From: Streptococcus pneumoniae
Lineage (GTDB): Bacteria > Bacillota > Bacilli > Lactobacillales > Streptococcaceae
DNA: 64,000 nt
Direction: 5' to 3'
Assembly (NCBI RefSeq): GCF_001096185.1
Contig: NZ_CRPU01000009.1
Location: 1 to 64,000 of the forward strand
Shown here: in pieces, positions 9,077 through 18,330 of the stretch
Numbering within the stretch: the stretch's first letter is position 1
Layout of the letters: each line of letters starts with the position of its first letter
Notes under the pieces: generated by a model
Seen by the model: only the letters and a program-made list of their open reading frames with translations
Databases searched by the model: none
What the model was told of the DNA's origin: nothing
Made by a program: the position numbers and the translations under genes

Positions 9077-10045
9077 ATGTCTTTTTCTGATTTAAAGCTG
9101 TTTGCCCTTTCTTCTAATCAAGAATTGGCAGAACGTGTGGCGCAGGAGATTGGGATAGAGTTGGGGAAATCAAGTGTTCGCCAATTTTCAGATGGAGAGA
9201 TTCAGGTCAACATCGAAGAATCAATCCGTGGGAAACACGTCTTTATCCTACAATCAACTAGCTCGCCTGTAAATGACAATCTGCTTGAAATTTTGATTAT
9301 GGTGGATGCTTTGAAGCGTGCGAGTGCAGAATCTGTCAATGTTGTCATGCCTTACTATGGGTATGCACGTCAGGATAGAAAGGCGAGAGCGCGTGAGCCA
9401 ATCACTTCAAAACTTGTCGCAAATATGCTTGAAGTAGCTGGAGTGGATCGTTTATTGACCATTGACTTGCATGCTGCGCAGATTCAAGGATTCTTTGATA
9501 TTCCTGTGGATCACTTGATGGGTGCTCCTCTGATTGCGGATTATTTTGAGCGTCGTGGCATGGTTGGTTCTGACTATGTGGTTGTCAGCCCAGACCATGG
9601 AGGGGTGACTCGTGCTCGTAAGTTGGCAGAATTTTTGAAAACATCTATCGCTATCATTGACAAACGTCGTAGTGTTGATAAGATGAATACCAGTGAAGTC
9701 ATGAACATCATCGGTAAGGTAGAAGGCAAGACTTGTATCTTGATTGATGATATGATTGATACGGCTGGAACGATTTGTCATGCGGCAGATGCTCTTGCAG
9801 AAGCTGGTGCTGTTGAAGTCTATGCGAGCTGTACGCACCCAGTTCTTTCTGGTCCTGCTATGAATAATATCCAAAAATCAGCTATTAAGAAATTGGTTGT
9901 TTTGGATACCATCTATCTGCCAGAAGAGCGTTTGATTGACAAGATTGAGCAGATTTCAATCGCTCATCTTTTGGGAGATGCTATCGTGCGTATCCATGAA
10001 AAACGCCCACTTTCTCCACTTTTCAGTATTGAGAAAAAGATTTAA
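9077..10045 (+). CDS. prs: Ribose-phosphate pyrophosphokinase
   Basis: Makes PRPP from ribose 5-phosphate and ATP, the common precursor of the purine pathway encoded at 38.6-51.9 kb. The 322-residue protein shows the [16 protein letters not shown] opening region, the metal-binding [11 protein letters not shown], and the PRPP loop [12 protein letters not shown]-type sequence (here [14 protein letters not shown]). The start is ATG 9077 after CGGAGGAAATC. A TACAAT -10 box lies at about 9015. A strong terminator follows. Confidence 0.95.
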   Translation: MSFSDLKLFALSSNQELAERVAQEIGIELGKSSVRQFSDGEIQVNIEESIRGKHVFILQSTSSPVNDNLLEILIMVDALKRASAESVNVVMPYYGYARQDRKARAREPITSKLVANMLEVAGVDRLLTIDLHAAQIQGFFDIPVDHLMGAPLIADYFERRGMVGSDYVVVSPDHGGVTRARKLAEFLKTSIAIIDKRRSVDKMNTSEVMNIIGKVEGKTCILIDDMIDTAGTICHAADALAEAGAVEVYASCTHPVLSGPAMNNIQKSAIKKLVVLDTIYLPEERLIDKIEQISIAHLLGDAIVRIHEKRPLSPLFSIEKKI

Positions 10046-10053
10046 TGACCAAG

Positions 10054-10077
10054 CCTGAGATAATTCTCAGGTTTTTT
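10054..10077 (+). terminator. Terminator of prs
   Basis: Perfect stem CCTGAGA-TAAT-TCTCAGG with six T. Its T tract directly abuts the downstream cin box. Confidence 0.88.
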
Positions 10078-10086
10078 CGTCTCTTT

Positions 10087-10094
10087 TTCGAATA
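10087..10094 (+). promoter_or_regulatory. ComX (cin) box upstream of Rpn gene 1
   Basis: TTCGAATA preceded by a T-rich stretch. A separate extended -10 (TGCTATAAT, -10 at 10142-10147) lies only 15 bases before the start codon, so a sigma-A transcript would begin in or near the ribosome site. Confidence 0.75.
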
Positions 10095-10162
10095 AATAGA
10101 TAGAAGCAGTGAATCTAGTAAACCTAGATTTAAAAATGTGCTATAATGAAAGGAGAAGAAAT

Positions 10163-11098
10163 ATGACTGTACGTCATCCGGGCATTAGCCCGACCAATGA
10201 TTTGGTTGCTAAGAAAATCTTTAGCAATCCAGAAATCACTTGTCAATTTATCCGTGATATGTTGGATTTACCAGCCAAAAATGTAACCATTTTGGAGGGG
10301 AGCAATATTCATGTCTTGCCTTCCCTGCCGTACTCGGCTCAGGATTTCTATACCAGCATAGACGTTTTAGCTGAACTAGACAATGGGACACAGGTTATCA
10401 TTGAGATTCAGGTGCATCATCAGAATTTTTTCATCAATCGCCTGTGGGCTTACTTGTGCAGTCAAGTCAATCAAAATCTTGAAAAAATTCGCCAACGTGA
10501 AGGTGATACCCACCAGAGTTACAAGCATATCGCACCTGTTTACGCTATTGCTATCGTGGATAGTAATTATTTCTCAGATGACTTGGCTTTTCATAGCTTT
10601 AGCATGCGAGAGGACACGACAGGTGAAGTTTTAACCATCACAAATAATGGACAGGAAAACCATCTGGTCAAGATGGCGTTCTTAGAATTAAGAAAATACA
10701 GAGAAACCAGCAAGGACGAGGTTCGTAAACCGTGGTTGGAGTTTTTCGGGAACAAACCCTTTACCCAACAACCCGAGCGAGCTATCAGCCAAGCAGACCA
10801 ACTGCTAGATTACAAGAGCTGGTCCGAGGAGGACAGGAAAATGTTTAGTCAACTACGTATGCGCGAAGAACAAGCCTTGTTAGCACATGACTATGCCTTG
10901 GAACAAGCTGAGGAAAAGGGCTTAGAACGTGGTCGTGCAGAAGGTATTGAACAAGGTTTAGAGCGTGGGAAAGTTGAAGGAAGGGAAGAAGGGAAACTTT
11001 TTGCCTTCTTAGACATGGTTCGTCAAGATTTTCTGACTTCCGAGGTTGCCAGCCAGCAGTTGGGCATGTCAGTCGCTGAGTTTGAGTCCTTGCTATGA
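10163..11098 (+). CDS. Rpn/PDDEXK-family putative recombination nuclease 1
   Basis: A 311-residue protein of the Rpn family (PD-(D/E)XK nuclease or transposase-like). The N-terminus PTNDLVAKKIFSNPE and the core ID...LDNGTQVIIEIQVHH give the D...EIQ nuclease signature (about residues 65-85). The C-terminal third has a charged repeat rich in ERG and EGxEQG, with a short EF-hand-like leucine tail. E. coli relatives cut DNA and promote RecA-independent recombination. The start is ATG 10163 after AAAGGAGAAG. It is nearly identical to the gene at 18463-19410. A cin box suggests late-competence expression. Confidence 0.85.
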   Translation: MTVRHPGISPTNDLVAKKIFSNPEITCQFIRDMLDLPAKNVTILEGSNIHVLPSLPYSAQDFYTSIDVLAELDNGTQVIIEIQVHHQNFFINRLWAYLCSQVNQNLEKIRQREGDTHQSYKHIAPVYAIAIVDSNYFSDDLAFHSFSMREDTTGEVLTITNNGQENHLVKMAFLELRKYRETSKDEVRKPWLEFFGNKPFTQQPERAISQADQLLDYKSWSEEDRKMFSQLRMREEQALLAHDYALEQAEEKGLERGRAEGIEQGLERGKVEGREEGKLFAFLDMVRQDFLTSEVASQQLGMSVAEFESLL

Positions 11099-11463
11099 GG
11101 TCACATTTTAAATAGTAGAAAGTTAATGAAATGGCGAGTTATTTCTAAAATACTTGTCATTTTTGCTTGACATTTGGAAGGGGTTATAGGATAATATCAT
11201 GGAAGTGAGTTCTATCCAACTATCGATATGGATTAGATATGTGAGGTTTGACTCAGGGTTTAAGAAATTTGTGAGATTTTCACTTGGGAGATACGGTATT
11301 TGAAGGGTATTTCATCTCACAAAGACGTTTTTTCACCTTTTTTGAAAAAATAGGTAAAAAGTTAAAGAAAACCCTTGACAAATCCTGCAAATATTTATAT
11401 ACTGTATGGTAGTAAGATAGTCTTACGAAAAAATTTTTAAAGAAAAACAAAGGAGATAAAACG
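11099..11463 (+). other. Intergenic region with two promoters
   Basis: No gene seen. A first promoter-like TTGACA (about 11168) has no ORF behind it and may be left from a lost gene. Between the two promoters lies an imperfect inverted repeat with GTGAGAT and ATCTCAC arms. The second promoter drives the choline-binding protein gene. Confidence 0.5.
11375..11403 (+). promoter_or_regulatory. Sigma-A promoter of choline-binding protein 1
   Basis: TTGACA (11375-11380), 17-bp spacer, TATACT (11398-11403); AAAGGAGA ribosome site before ATG 11464. Confidence 0.85.
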
Positions 11464-12531
11464 ATGAAAAAAGTTTTATTGACAAGCGCAGTCGCTCTTG
11501 CAGCATTTGGTGCTGTACAAGCTGTTTCAGCTGAAAGACAATTGACACCTGAAGAAGCAGCATCAGTTAGAAAAGTTGAAAAAACTTACGATCCTTCTCA
11601 AGTGGAAAAAGCAACGGAAACTAACCGTGCTGAACAAGTTCTAGCAAATGGAGATAAAGTAGTATCTGTTCAATATAAAGATGGTTCTACTTATACTTAT
11701 TTGGTAATTAATCCTAAAAATCAATATAAGGATAAAGTATCTAATCCATATGATAGTCAATTTAATCTTAAAGATGGTAAAGTTCAAAAGGTTGTACCAT
11801 TTACAAATGGAACACATGGACGTATCAACGTTAAAGATAAACAAGGTGCACCAGTTGCAGGTGTTGAATTTGAGCTATTAGTTTACAAAACTACTGAAGA
11901 TTTCTTGAATGCTCAAGGTGGAAAACCTGTTAAAGATGCCCCAGCTCTTGTAAGTGCTAAGACAAATGAAGCAGGTGATGCTGAATTTAAATTAGACGAG
12001 GGTGGAGTAGCTGTTTACCGTATTTTGACAGTACCAAAAGGTTACTTTTTACCTGAGCGCCTAACAAAATCTTCACTATTTACAGCAGATGCAGTTGGAC
12101 GTAACGAAAATAATGATATGTATGTAAACGCATCAGTTGAAATTGAAAAAACTGACAGCTACAATGTTGTTCGTAATGAGTGGGTTCAAGGTGAAAACGG
12201 ATGGCACTACTATGACAACAACAAACAAGTTACTGGTTGGAAACAAATCGACGGTAAATGGTACTTCTTTAACGCTGAAGGCGTAATGCAAAAATGGTGG
12301 GTTAAAGATGGTAACACTTGGTACTACCTAAACGGTTCAGGTGCTATGGAAACTGGTTGGTTGCAAGACGGTGGCAAATGGTACTTCCTTGAAGCATCAG
12401 GTGCTATGAAAGCTAGCCAATGGTTTGAAGTTGCTGGTAAATGGTACTACGTTGACGGTTCAGGTGCCCTTGCAGTTAATACTACTGTAGGTGGATACAC
12501 TGTAAACGGAAACGGTGAATGGGTTAAATAA
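11464..12531 (+). CDS. Choline-binding surface protein with Cna-B-like domain
   Basis: A 355-residue exported protein. A signal peptide (residues 1-23, ending AVSA) is followed by about 80 residues of unknown charged sequence. A prealbumin-like SpaA/Cna-B type domain follows (GRINVKDKQGAPVAGVEFEL through PKGYFLPE, about residues 118-200). The C-terminus is about five choline-binding repeats of the GWxxxxGxWYYL type ending NGNGEWVK. The repeats anchor proteins to teichoic-acid phosphocholine. The N-terminal part suggests a pilin-like adhesive or structural role, which is inference. It has its own promoter and terminator. Confidence 0.85.
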   Translation: MKKVLLTSAVALAAFGAVQAVSAERQLTPEEAASVRKVEKTYDPSQVEKATETNRAEQVLANGDKVVSVQYKDGSTYTYLVINPKNQYKDKVSNPYDSQFNLKDGKVQKVVPFTNGTHGRINVKDKQGAPVAGVEFELLVYKTTEDFLNAQGGKPVKDAPALVSAKTNEAGDAEFKLDEGGVAVYRILTVPKGYFLPERLTKSSLFTADAVGRNENNDMYVNASVEIEKTDSYNVVRNEWVQGENGWHYYDNNKQVTGWKQIDGKWYFFNAEGVMQKWWVKDGNTWYYLNGSGAMETGWLQDGGKWYFLEASGAMKASQWFEVAGKWYYVDGSGALAVNTTVGGYTVNGNGEWVK

Positions 12532-12547
12532 TCTAGTTTAATCACAT

Positions 12548-12577
12548 AAAGCAGGAGATTTCTTCTGCTTTTTATTT
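12548..12577 (+). terminator. Terminator after choline-binding protein 1
   Basis: Stem AAAGCAGGAGA / TCTTCTGCTTT with a following T-rich tail. Confidence 0.8.
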
Positions 12578-12677
12578 TTTCCATAAAAAGTTCAGTTTTT
12601 TTTAGAATTTTTTTAAAAAATAAGATACAATAAAATTAGGTTTATTACCTAAAATTTTAAACATGGAGAATGCTCAT

Positions 12678-14003
12678 ATGAAAAATAAAAAAGCTTTAGC
12701 CCTAGCAGTAGCTAGCTTGACAATGGCAAGTGCAGCAGTTTTAACCAGTTACTCTGCAATTACAGCTCGTCCAGTAAGTGCGGAAGAAGTTGTTTATAGA
12801 ACTGAGTGGATCACAGTGATTAATGGTCGTTCACAAGAACGTAAGACAGTATTTTTTGAAGATGGGAATCAGCCGATCTCTAAACATTCGACAATTGAAG
12901 GATTTGAATTTCAACGTGCCTATGTTGAAGGGGGAAGAAAATACTACTTATTCGTTGAGAAAGGGACAAAGATTGATGATTATGTAAATGATCCCGATGC
13001 GTCTGTCAGTGAGTTAAATACTCAAGGCTATAAAACTTCTGATAAAGATGTAAAATGGCGTGTGTCTGCTGGTAATCGTTATCTTTACTATAAAGGAAAT
13101 CCTGTAAAAGGTTGGGCTAATGTTGATGGAAAAACTTACTATTTTGATAGTGAAGGTGTTATGGCTCACGGAGTTCTTGAGAACACATCTGAACGTTACT
13201 ATCTAGACGGACAAGGTGTTAAGAAAACTGGTTTCATTAAAGTAGGAGAAAAAACCTATTATTTTGTGTCAGATGGAGCTCGTAAGACAGAGATTATCTC
13301 TGAAAATGGAAAAACTTATTTTGTCAAAGATGGTGTTGTGACAATTGGAGCGCATAAGGTAGGTGCTAAATGGTACTTCTTTGCTGAAGACGGTACAACC
13401 AAGTCAGGTATTGTAAAAGATAGTGCTGGAAAATGGTATTACATTACTACAGAAGGTGAGCGTAAGACAGGTCTTATCAAGGGTGCTGGCGATAAGTATT
13501 ACTATGTCACTGAAGAAGGTGAACGTAAGTTTGGGGAAATTACCGTTGATGGTAAAACATATTTCTTAACAGATGAATCTAATACAAAAGCTGGCTGGAA
13601 TAAAGTTGATAGTAACTGGATTTATGTAAATAAAGAAGGTAAACGTCAAGTTGGCTGGTTACAGGATGGTGGTAAGTGGTATTACTTTAACGCTGAAGGT
13701 ATCATGCAGAAATGGTGGGTTAAAGATGGTAGCACTTGGTACTACCTAAATGGTTCAGGCGAAATGCAAACAGGCTGGTTGCAAGATGGTAGCACTTGGT
13801 ACTATTTAAACAGTTCAGGTGCTATGCAAACAGGTTGGGCTAAAGTAGGTGATTCATGGTACTACCTTAAAGGTTCAGGTGCTATGGTAACTGGCTGGTT
13901 CCAAGTTGGTGGTAAATGGTACTATGCTTATAGTTCAGGTGCCCTTGCAGTAAGCACTACAGTCGATGGTTACTATGTAAATGCCAACGGTGAATGGGTA
14001 TAA
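12678..14003 (+). CDS. Choline-binding surface protein 2
   Basis: A 441-residue exported protein with a long signal peptide (residues 1 to about 35). A short N-terminal domain follows, of about 85 residues beginning VVYRTEWITVINGRSQERK, that I do not recognise. About 15 choline-binding repeats then run to the end, the first ones divergent (TYYFDSEGVMAHG) and the last ones canonical (TWYYLNGSG). The start was set at ATG 12678; the upstream ATG 12663 overlaps its own Shine-Dalgarno GGAGA. The high repeat count suggests tight wall attachment of a small functional head. Confidence 0.83.
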   Translation: MKNKKALALAVASLTMASAAVLTSYSAITARPVSAEEVVYRTEWITVINGRSQERKTVFFEDGNQPISKHSTIEGFEFQRAYVEGGRKYYLFVEKGTKIDDYVNDPDASVSELNTQGYKTSDKDVKWRVSAGNRYLYYKGNPVKGWANVDGKTYYFDSEGVMAHGVLENTSERYYLDGQGVKKTGFIKVGEKTYYFVSDGARKTEIISENGKTYFVKDGVVTIGAHKVGAKWYFFAEDGTTKSGIVKDSAGKWYYITTEGERKTGLIKGAGDKYYYVTEEGERKFGEITVDGKTYFLTDESNTKAGWNKVDSNWIYVNKEGKRQVGWLQDGGKWYYFNAEGIMQKWWVKDGSTWYYLNGSGEMQTGWLQDGSTWYYLNSSGAMQTGWAKVGDSWYYLKGSGAMVTGWFQVGGKWYYAYSSGALAVSTTVDGYYVNANGEWV

Positions 14004-14145
14004 AATAACAAAGAAAGTGGTTCAAACTGCTCTCTTTCTGTTATTGTTAAATATTTCTACACTTTTTATGTTTTTTATTGCATTTATTATAGGAAAGAGA
14101 TATAATCTATATAAATTTAACCATTTAATAAAGGAGGTTCTTCTC

Positions 14146-15768
14146 ATGAAGAAAACACTAACAGGTATCTTGCTAGCTACTTCTGTGCTAGCTATGGCTG
14201 CAGTTCATCCAGCACAAGCTGCCGAAACAGGGGCAACAACGGCTACAACAACTTCTACGGTTAAAGAAGTCCACTATGCAACATTTAAAAATGGTGGACC
14301 TGTAGATATTAAAGATGCACTTACAGGTGCTGCTGTGACAGCTGCATCTATTGAGAATCACCCTGAAATTGCAAATTATATCTATACTTCTAGTAGAGAA
14401 GAAGATGGTATTATGTATCATATGTATGCACCTACTGCTACGACAGGTACTACGAATTCTGGTACTCAGACCAATCCATACCATAGAGATAACAACCAAA
14501 ACAATGGTAGTACTAGTAATGCTAATGGGAATAATAACCAAAATGGTACTGGTGCAAACAATAATAATGGCTCAACAACAAATTCTAATTCTCCAGTAAA
14601 AAAAGTTCGTTTTGTAGAATATAAACCTGGTAGTGATGTTCCAGTTGATATTAAAGATCCACGTACAGGCTCTGCAGCTTCTGATACCAGTCGTCTGGAT
14701 ATTGCCAACTATACTTATGTTACTGGTGAATTAAAAGGTGATACACTTTACCATATCTATCGCTCAAATTCAACGACTAATACTAACCAAAATAATAATC
14801 AGAACCAGTCTAATTCTGCAGGTCAATTCAAAACGGAGAATGGGAAGGTCTACTATATTAAGGACGGCAAAAAAGTTACTGGTTGGCAAAAAATTGATGG
14901 TAAGAATTACTACTTTGAAGCTGATGGAGCTATGAAAAAAGGTCTATTGACTTCAGGTGATAAGCAATACTATTTAGATGAAAAAGATGGTGTTAAAAAG
15001 CTAGGCTTTGTAAAAGTTGCTGATAAGGTTTACTATTTTGTTGAAAATGGTGATAAGAAAACTGGCTTTATCAAAATTGATGATAAAACTTACTATCTAA
15101 AAGAAGGTGTTCGTCTAACAGGGGATATTACAGTAGACGGGAAACATTATTTCTTAGATGAGGAAGGTGTCCTTAAACCAGGTATTGTTTTAATTGATGG
15201 TAAAAAATTCTTCATTGATGATGAGGGAAATCGTCATGTTGGATGGAAGAAAATTGGACTGGATTGGTATTATTTCTCTAAAGAAGATGGAATGAAGACT
15301 GGTTGGGTCAAAGATGGGTCATGGTATTACTTGGATGAAACTGGTGTGATGAAAACTGGTTGGAAACAAGTTGATGGTAATTGGTACTATCTTAACGGCT
15401 CAGGTGCTATGCAGACAGGCTGGCAATTTATAAATGGTAGTTGGTACCATTTTGACAGTTTAGGTAAAATGGGTACTAGATGGATAAAAGACAATGGTAC
15501 ATGGTATTACCTTGACGGTTCAGGTGCTATGCAGACTGGTTGGAAGCTTTTAGATGGCAATTGGTATTACCTCAATGCTTCAGGTGCTATGCAAACAGGT
15601 TGGCTCAAGCAAGGTGGTACATGGTATTATCTTGCTGGCTCAGGTGCTATGAAGACAGGTTGGTACCAAGTTAGCGGTAAATGGTATTACTCATATTCAT
15701 CAGGTGCATTGGCTGTGAACACAACTATCGATGGTTACACAGTAAATGCCAACGGTGAGTGGGTGTAA
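14146..15768 (+). CDS. Choline-binding surface protein 3 with duplicated head domain
   Basis: A 540-residue exported protein. The signal peptide (residues 1-28, ending AQA) is followed by two copies of a domain of about 60 residues: KEVHYATFKNGGPVDIKDALTG... and KKVRFVEYKPGSDVPVDIKDPRTG.... They share PVDIKD and an IANY motif and are separated by an Asn/Thr/Gly-rich linker. About 13 choline-binding repeats fill the C-terminal half. The head domain is not one I can name. The start is ATG 14146 behind AAAGGAGG; the open frame extends upstream into the previous gene without meaning. Confidence 0.85.
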   Translation: MKKTLTGILLATSVLAMAAVHPAQAAETGATTATTTSTVKEVHYATFKNGGPVDIKDALTGAAVTAASIENHPEIANYIYTSSREEDGIMYHMYAPTATTGTTNSGTQTNPYHRDNNQNNGSTSNANGNNNQNGTGANNNNGSTTNSNSPVKKVRFVEYKPGSDVPVDIKDPRTGSAASDTSRLDIANYTYVTGELKGDTLYHIYRSNSTTNTNQNNNQNQSNSAGQFKTENGKVYYIKDGKKVTGWQKIDGKNYYFEADGAMKKGLLTSGDKQYYLDEKDGVKKLGFVKVADKVYYFVENGDKKTGFIKIDDKTYYLKEGVRLTGDITVDGKHYFLDEEGVLKPGIVLIDGKKFFIDDEGNRHVGWKKIGLDWYYFSKEDGMKTGWVKDGSWYYLDETGVMKTGWKQVDGNWYYLNGSGAMQTGWQFINGSWYHFDSLGKMGTRWIKDNGTWYYLDGSGAMQTGWKLLDGNWYYLNASGAMQTGWLKQGGTWYYLAGSGAMKTGWYQVSGKWYYSYSSGALAVNTTIDGYTVNANGEWV

Positions 15769-15783
15769 TGGATATAATAAAGA

Positions 15784-15811
15784 AATAAGGGGAAATTCCT
15801 CTTATTTTTTG
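15784..15811 (+). terminator. Terminator after choline-binding protein 3
   Basis: AATAAGGGGAAATTCCTCTTATTTTTT: the stem AATAAGgGGAA / TTCCtCTTATT followed by T. Confidence 0.75.
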
Positions 15812-15864
15812 TCAATAAGGAGGTTATTTTTTGTAAAAAAATTGAAAAAGTGTTGACAAAGGTG

Positions 15865-15893
15865 TTGACAAAATATCAAAAGATTACTATACT
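15865..15893 (+). promoter_or_regulatory. Promoter of the two small membrane-protein genes
   Basis: TTGACA (15865-15870), 17-bp spacer, TATACT (15888-15893). A second TTGACA sits 12 bases upstream (from 15853). Confidence 0.8.
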
Positions 15894-15943
15894 AGTGATA
15901 GGGATTATATTTAGTCTCATATTTTTTGAATAGGATTAAATAA

Positions 15944-16183
15944 ATGAATATAATTGAGCCATTAAAAGAATTTTTTGGGTATGATGTTCCATTGGGAGTC
16001 TGTATCATAGTAGCGTTAGGTGCTTATTATTTTGTTTTTAAATTACAAGAAGAAAGACGGAAAGATTATGAGACGACCTTTAACAGTCAAGCCAAGGTGA
16101 TTGAAGAGCTCAATAAAATAATTGTTAATAGAGATAAGAGAATTAACGATTTAGAAAAAATGTTTCATAATAAAAGGAGGTAG
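15944..16183 (+). CDS. Small membrane-anchored coiled-coil protein, unknown
   Basis: A 79-residue protein of unknown function. One membrane segment (VPLGVCIIVALGAYYFVFKL, about residues 15-34) is followed by a charged tail predicted as coiled coil (LQEERRKDYETTF...VIEELNKIIVNRDKRINDLEKM). The layout resembles phage holin-like or membrane-scaffold peptides, but no family can be named. The next gene starts six bases after its stop behind AAAGGAGG, and the pair shares one promoter. Both sit inside the choline-binding protein cassette. Confidence 0.6.
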   Translation: MNIIEPLKEFFGYDVPLGVCIIVALGAYYFVFKLQEERRKDYETTFNSQAKVIEELNKIIVNRDKRINDLEKMFHNKRR

Positions 16184-16189
16184 AATAAT

Positions 16190-16660
16190 ATGGGTACAAT
16201 TTTATTTTTAATTATTGTTGTATTACTTGGTTTCTTTTTCTATCTACAAGATACAAAAAAACATAAGAAAATGTTTGTATATAATCTTCTATACACACTT
16301 TTCCAAGAAAAATATATAATAAAAGACATGATTTATGAATACGAAGACAAATATCCAGCTTTAGCTAAAGTTGTATTGTCTTTTGTAGAGACACAGTCAG
16401 ATGTTTCAACGATAGTGAAAAATTCGAAAAAAGTTGAGGGTTCTCTGAAGCAACAGTTAGATAAAGAAATAGATGAAATAATTGAATCCCAAAATAATCT
16501 TGAATTATTGCGAGTAACTCATTGGTATTTCTTAGCTTGTATGACAATCTCAACTCTTCGAACTCACGATAATATAGACATAATCAAGAAAGATTCTATC
16601 GATTTCGAAGAAGGGGCAATATCTAAATCCGACTTAAAAGGTAATTATTGTTTTGCTTAA
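16190..16660 (+). CDS. Membrane-anchored protein of unknown function
   Basis: A 156-residue protein with an N-terminal membrane helix (GTILFLIIVVLLGFFFYL, residues 2-19) and a largely helical cytoplasmic or external part with no motif I recognise. It is co-transcribed with the 79-residue gene upstream, and a terminator follows at 16737-16763. Codon use is AT-rich, like the rest of this cassette. It may be an accessory factor for the neighbouring wall proteins or an unrelated cargo gene. The sequence does not decide between these. Confidence 0.6.
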   Translation: MGTILFLIIVVLLGFFFYLQDTKKHKKMFVYNLLYTLFQEKYIIKDMIYEYEDKYPALAKVVLSFVETQSDVSTIVKNSKKVEGSLKQQLDKEIDEIIESQNNLELLRVTHWYFLACMTISTLRTHDNIDIIKKDSIDFEEGAISKSDLKGNYCFA

Positions 16661-16736
16661 TTACATAGAGGCTGGTCAAAAATTCACTTCTAAATATCAA
16701 AAAATAAAGATTGATATAGTAGATTCATCAAATAAA

Positions 16737-16763
16737 AATAAGGGGAGTTTCCTCTTATTTTTT
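16737..16763 (+). terminator. Terminator after the membrane-protein pair
   Basis: AATAAGGGGAGTTTCCTCTTATTTTTT, closely similar to the hairpin at 15784-15811. Confidence 0.72.
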
Positions 16764-16837
16764 ATCATTTTGGAGTGTGATTTCTTGAATTTTTAGGAAA
16801 AAAATGGTAAAATAGTACCAAAGGTGGTCGATATTTT

Positions 16838-18310
16838 ATGGATAAGAAAAAATTTCTCACTGCTAGCTTGGCTAGTGTTGCTGTTTTAGGATCAGCATTT
16901 GTTGTATCTCAACCGTCGGTTGTAAAAGCGGAAGGTCAACCTGTAGCTAGTAGTCAACCAGCTGAAAATAAAGAATCAGCACAAAAAGAATTTTTAGCTA
17001 ATTTTGATAAAGCTGTAGAAGCTACAATTAAAGAATTAAAAGAATATTTAGACAATGCAAAAGAAGATCCAGAATTACAAAAACAAATTCAAGGGTTTAT
17101 TGATGAATTTGAAAAACGAACTAAAGACCAGAAGGCTGACTATGAAAAACGCTTCAAAGCAGGTTTAACTGTAGAAGAAGCTGAAAAAGAAGTAGAAGGA
17201 ATTGCTAAAGAAGAGGAAATTGCAGAGGAAAAAGAAGCTAAGGAAGAGGAAGACGCACAAGTAGCATTTTTAGCTAATTTTGACAAGGCATTAAAGGATA
17301 CGATTGCAAAATTAGAAGAAGATGCAAAAAATAATCCTGAAATAGAAGAACAAATTCGAGATACGATTGCAAAATTAAAAGCAGAAGCAGAGAAAACAAA
17401 AGCTAAAATCGTAGAAGGTTTCAAACAAGGCTTAACTGCAGAAGAAGCTGAAAAAGCAATCGATGATGCAAATAAAAAGTCAGCAGAAGAAGCGGCAGAA
17501 AAAGCTAAAGCGGAAGAAGCTGAAAAATTTATCGATGAATTAAATAAGAAAGCTGCAGAAGAAGATAAAGCTAAAGAAAAACCGGCAGAAAAACCGGCAG
17601 AGAAACCAGCTGAAGAGCCATCTCAACCAGCGCCAGCTCCAGCTCCAAAACCAGAGCAACCAGCACAACCTTCTGTTCCTGCAAGACCAGCTAATCCTAC
17701 ATATGTCCCTTCATATGTTCCATCATACAGCTCATATTCTGTAGTAGAACCAGCTAAACCAGCTTCTCCAAAAACAGGCTGGAAACAAGAAAACGGTATG
17801 TGGTACTTCTACAATACTGATGGTTCAATGGCGACAGGATGGCTACAAGACAACGGTTCATGGTACTACCTAAACGCTAATGGTGCTATGGTAACAGGTT
17901 GGCTACAAAACAACGGTTCATGGTACTACCTCAACAGCAATGGCGCTATGGCGACAGGATGGCTACAGTACAATGGTTCATGGTACTACCTAAACGCTAA
18001 CGGTGCGATGGCAACAGGTTGGGTTAAAGATAATGGTACATGGTACTATCTAAATGCAAACGGTGCAATGGCAACAGGTTGGGTTAAAGATAATGGTACA
18101 TGGTACTATCTAAATGCAAACGGTGCAATGGCAACAGGTTGGGTTAAAGATGGTGATACATGGTACTATCTTGAAGCATCAGGGGCTATGAAAGTAAGTC
18201 AATGGTTTAAAGTTTCAGACAAATGGTACTATGTTGACGGTTCAGGTGCCCTTGCAGTAAATACTACTGTAAATGGTTACACTGTAAACGGAAACGGTGA
18301 ATGGGTTTAA
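16838..18310 (+). CDS. PspA/PspC-like choline-binding protein
   Basis: A 490-residue surface protein. A signal peptide (residues 1-31) is followed by a helical region made of two related blocks. Block 1 starts EFLANFDKAVEATIKELKE and block 2 AFLANFDKALKDTIAKLEE; each ends near GLT(V/A)EEAEK. A coiled-coil Ala/Glu/Lys stretch follows, then a Pro-rich segment (EKPAEKPAEKPAEEP, PAPAPAP) that would span the wall, then about nine choline-binding repeats. The order coiled coil, proline-rich, repeats is that of PspA and PspC. The ligand is unknown. Several repeats are identical at DNA level over about 60 bp. Confidence 0.85.
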   Translation: MDKKKFLTASLASVAVLGSAFVVSQPSVVKAEGQPVASSQPAENKESAQKEFLANFDKAVEATIKELKEYLDNAKEDPELQKQIQGFIDEFEKRTKDQKADYEKRFKAGLTVEEAEKEVEGIAKEEEIAEEKEAKEEEDAQVAFLANFDKALKDTIAKLEEDAKNNPEIEEQIRDTIAKLKAEAEKTKAKIVEGFKQGLTAEEAEKAIDDANKKSAEEAAEKAKAEEAEKFIDELNKKAAEEDKAKEKPAEKPAEKPAEEPSQPAPAPAPKPEQPAQPSVPARPANPTYVPSYVPSYSSYSVVEPAKPASPKTGWKQENGMWYFYNTDGSMATGWLQDNGSWYYLNANGAMVTGWLQNNGSWYYLNSNGAMATGWLQYNGSWYYLNANGAMATGWVKDNGTWYYLNANGAMATGWVKDNGTWYYLNANGAMATGWVKDGDTWYYLEASGAMKVSQWFKVSDKWYYVDGSGALAVNTTVNGYTVNGNGEWV

Positions 18311-18330
18311 TTTTAGATAGTTGAATCATG

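Larger units (their letters stand above)
10081..11098 (+). repeat. Left arm of a 1-kb inverted repeat
   Basis: The cin box, leader and whole Rpn-type gene recur almost unchanged in the opposite orientation at 18463-19490. Together the arms bracket the choline-binding protein cassette. Confidence 0.9.
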
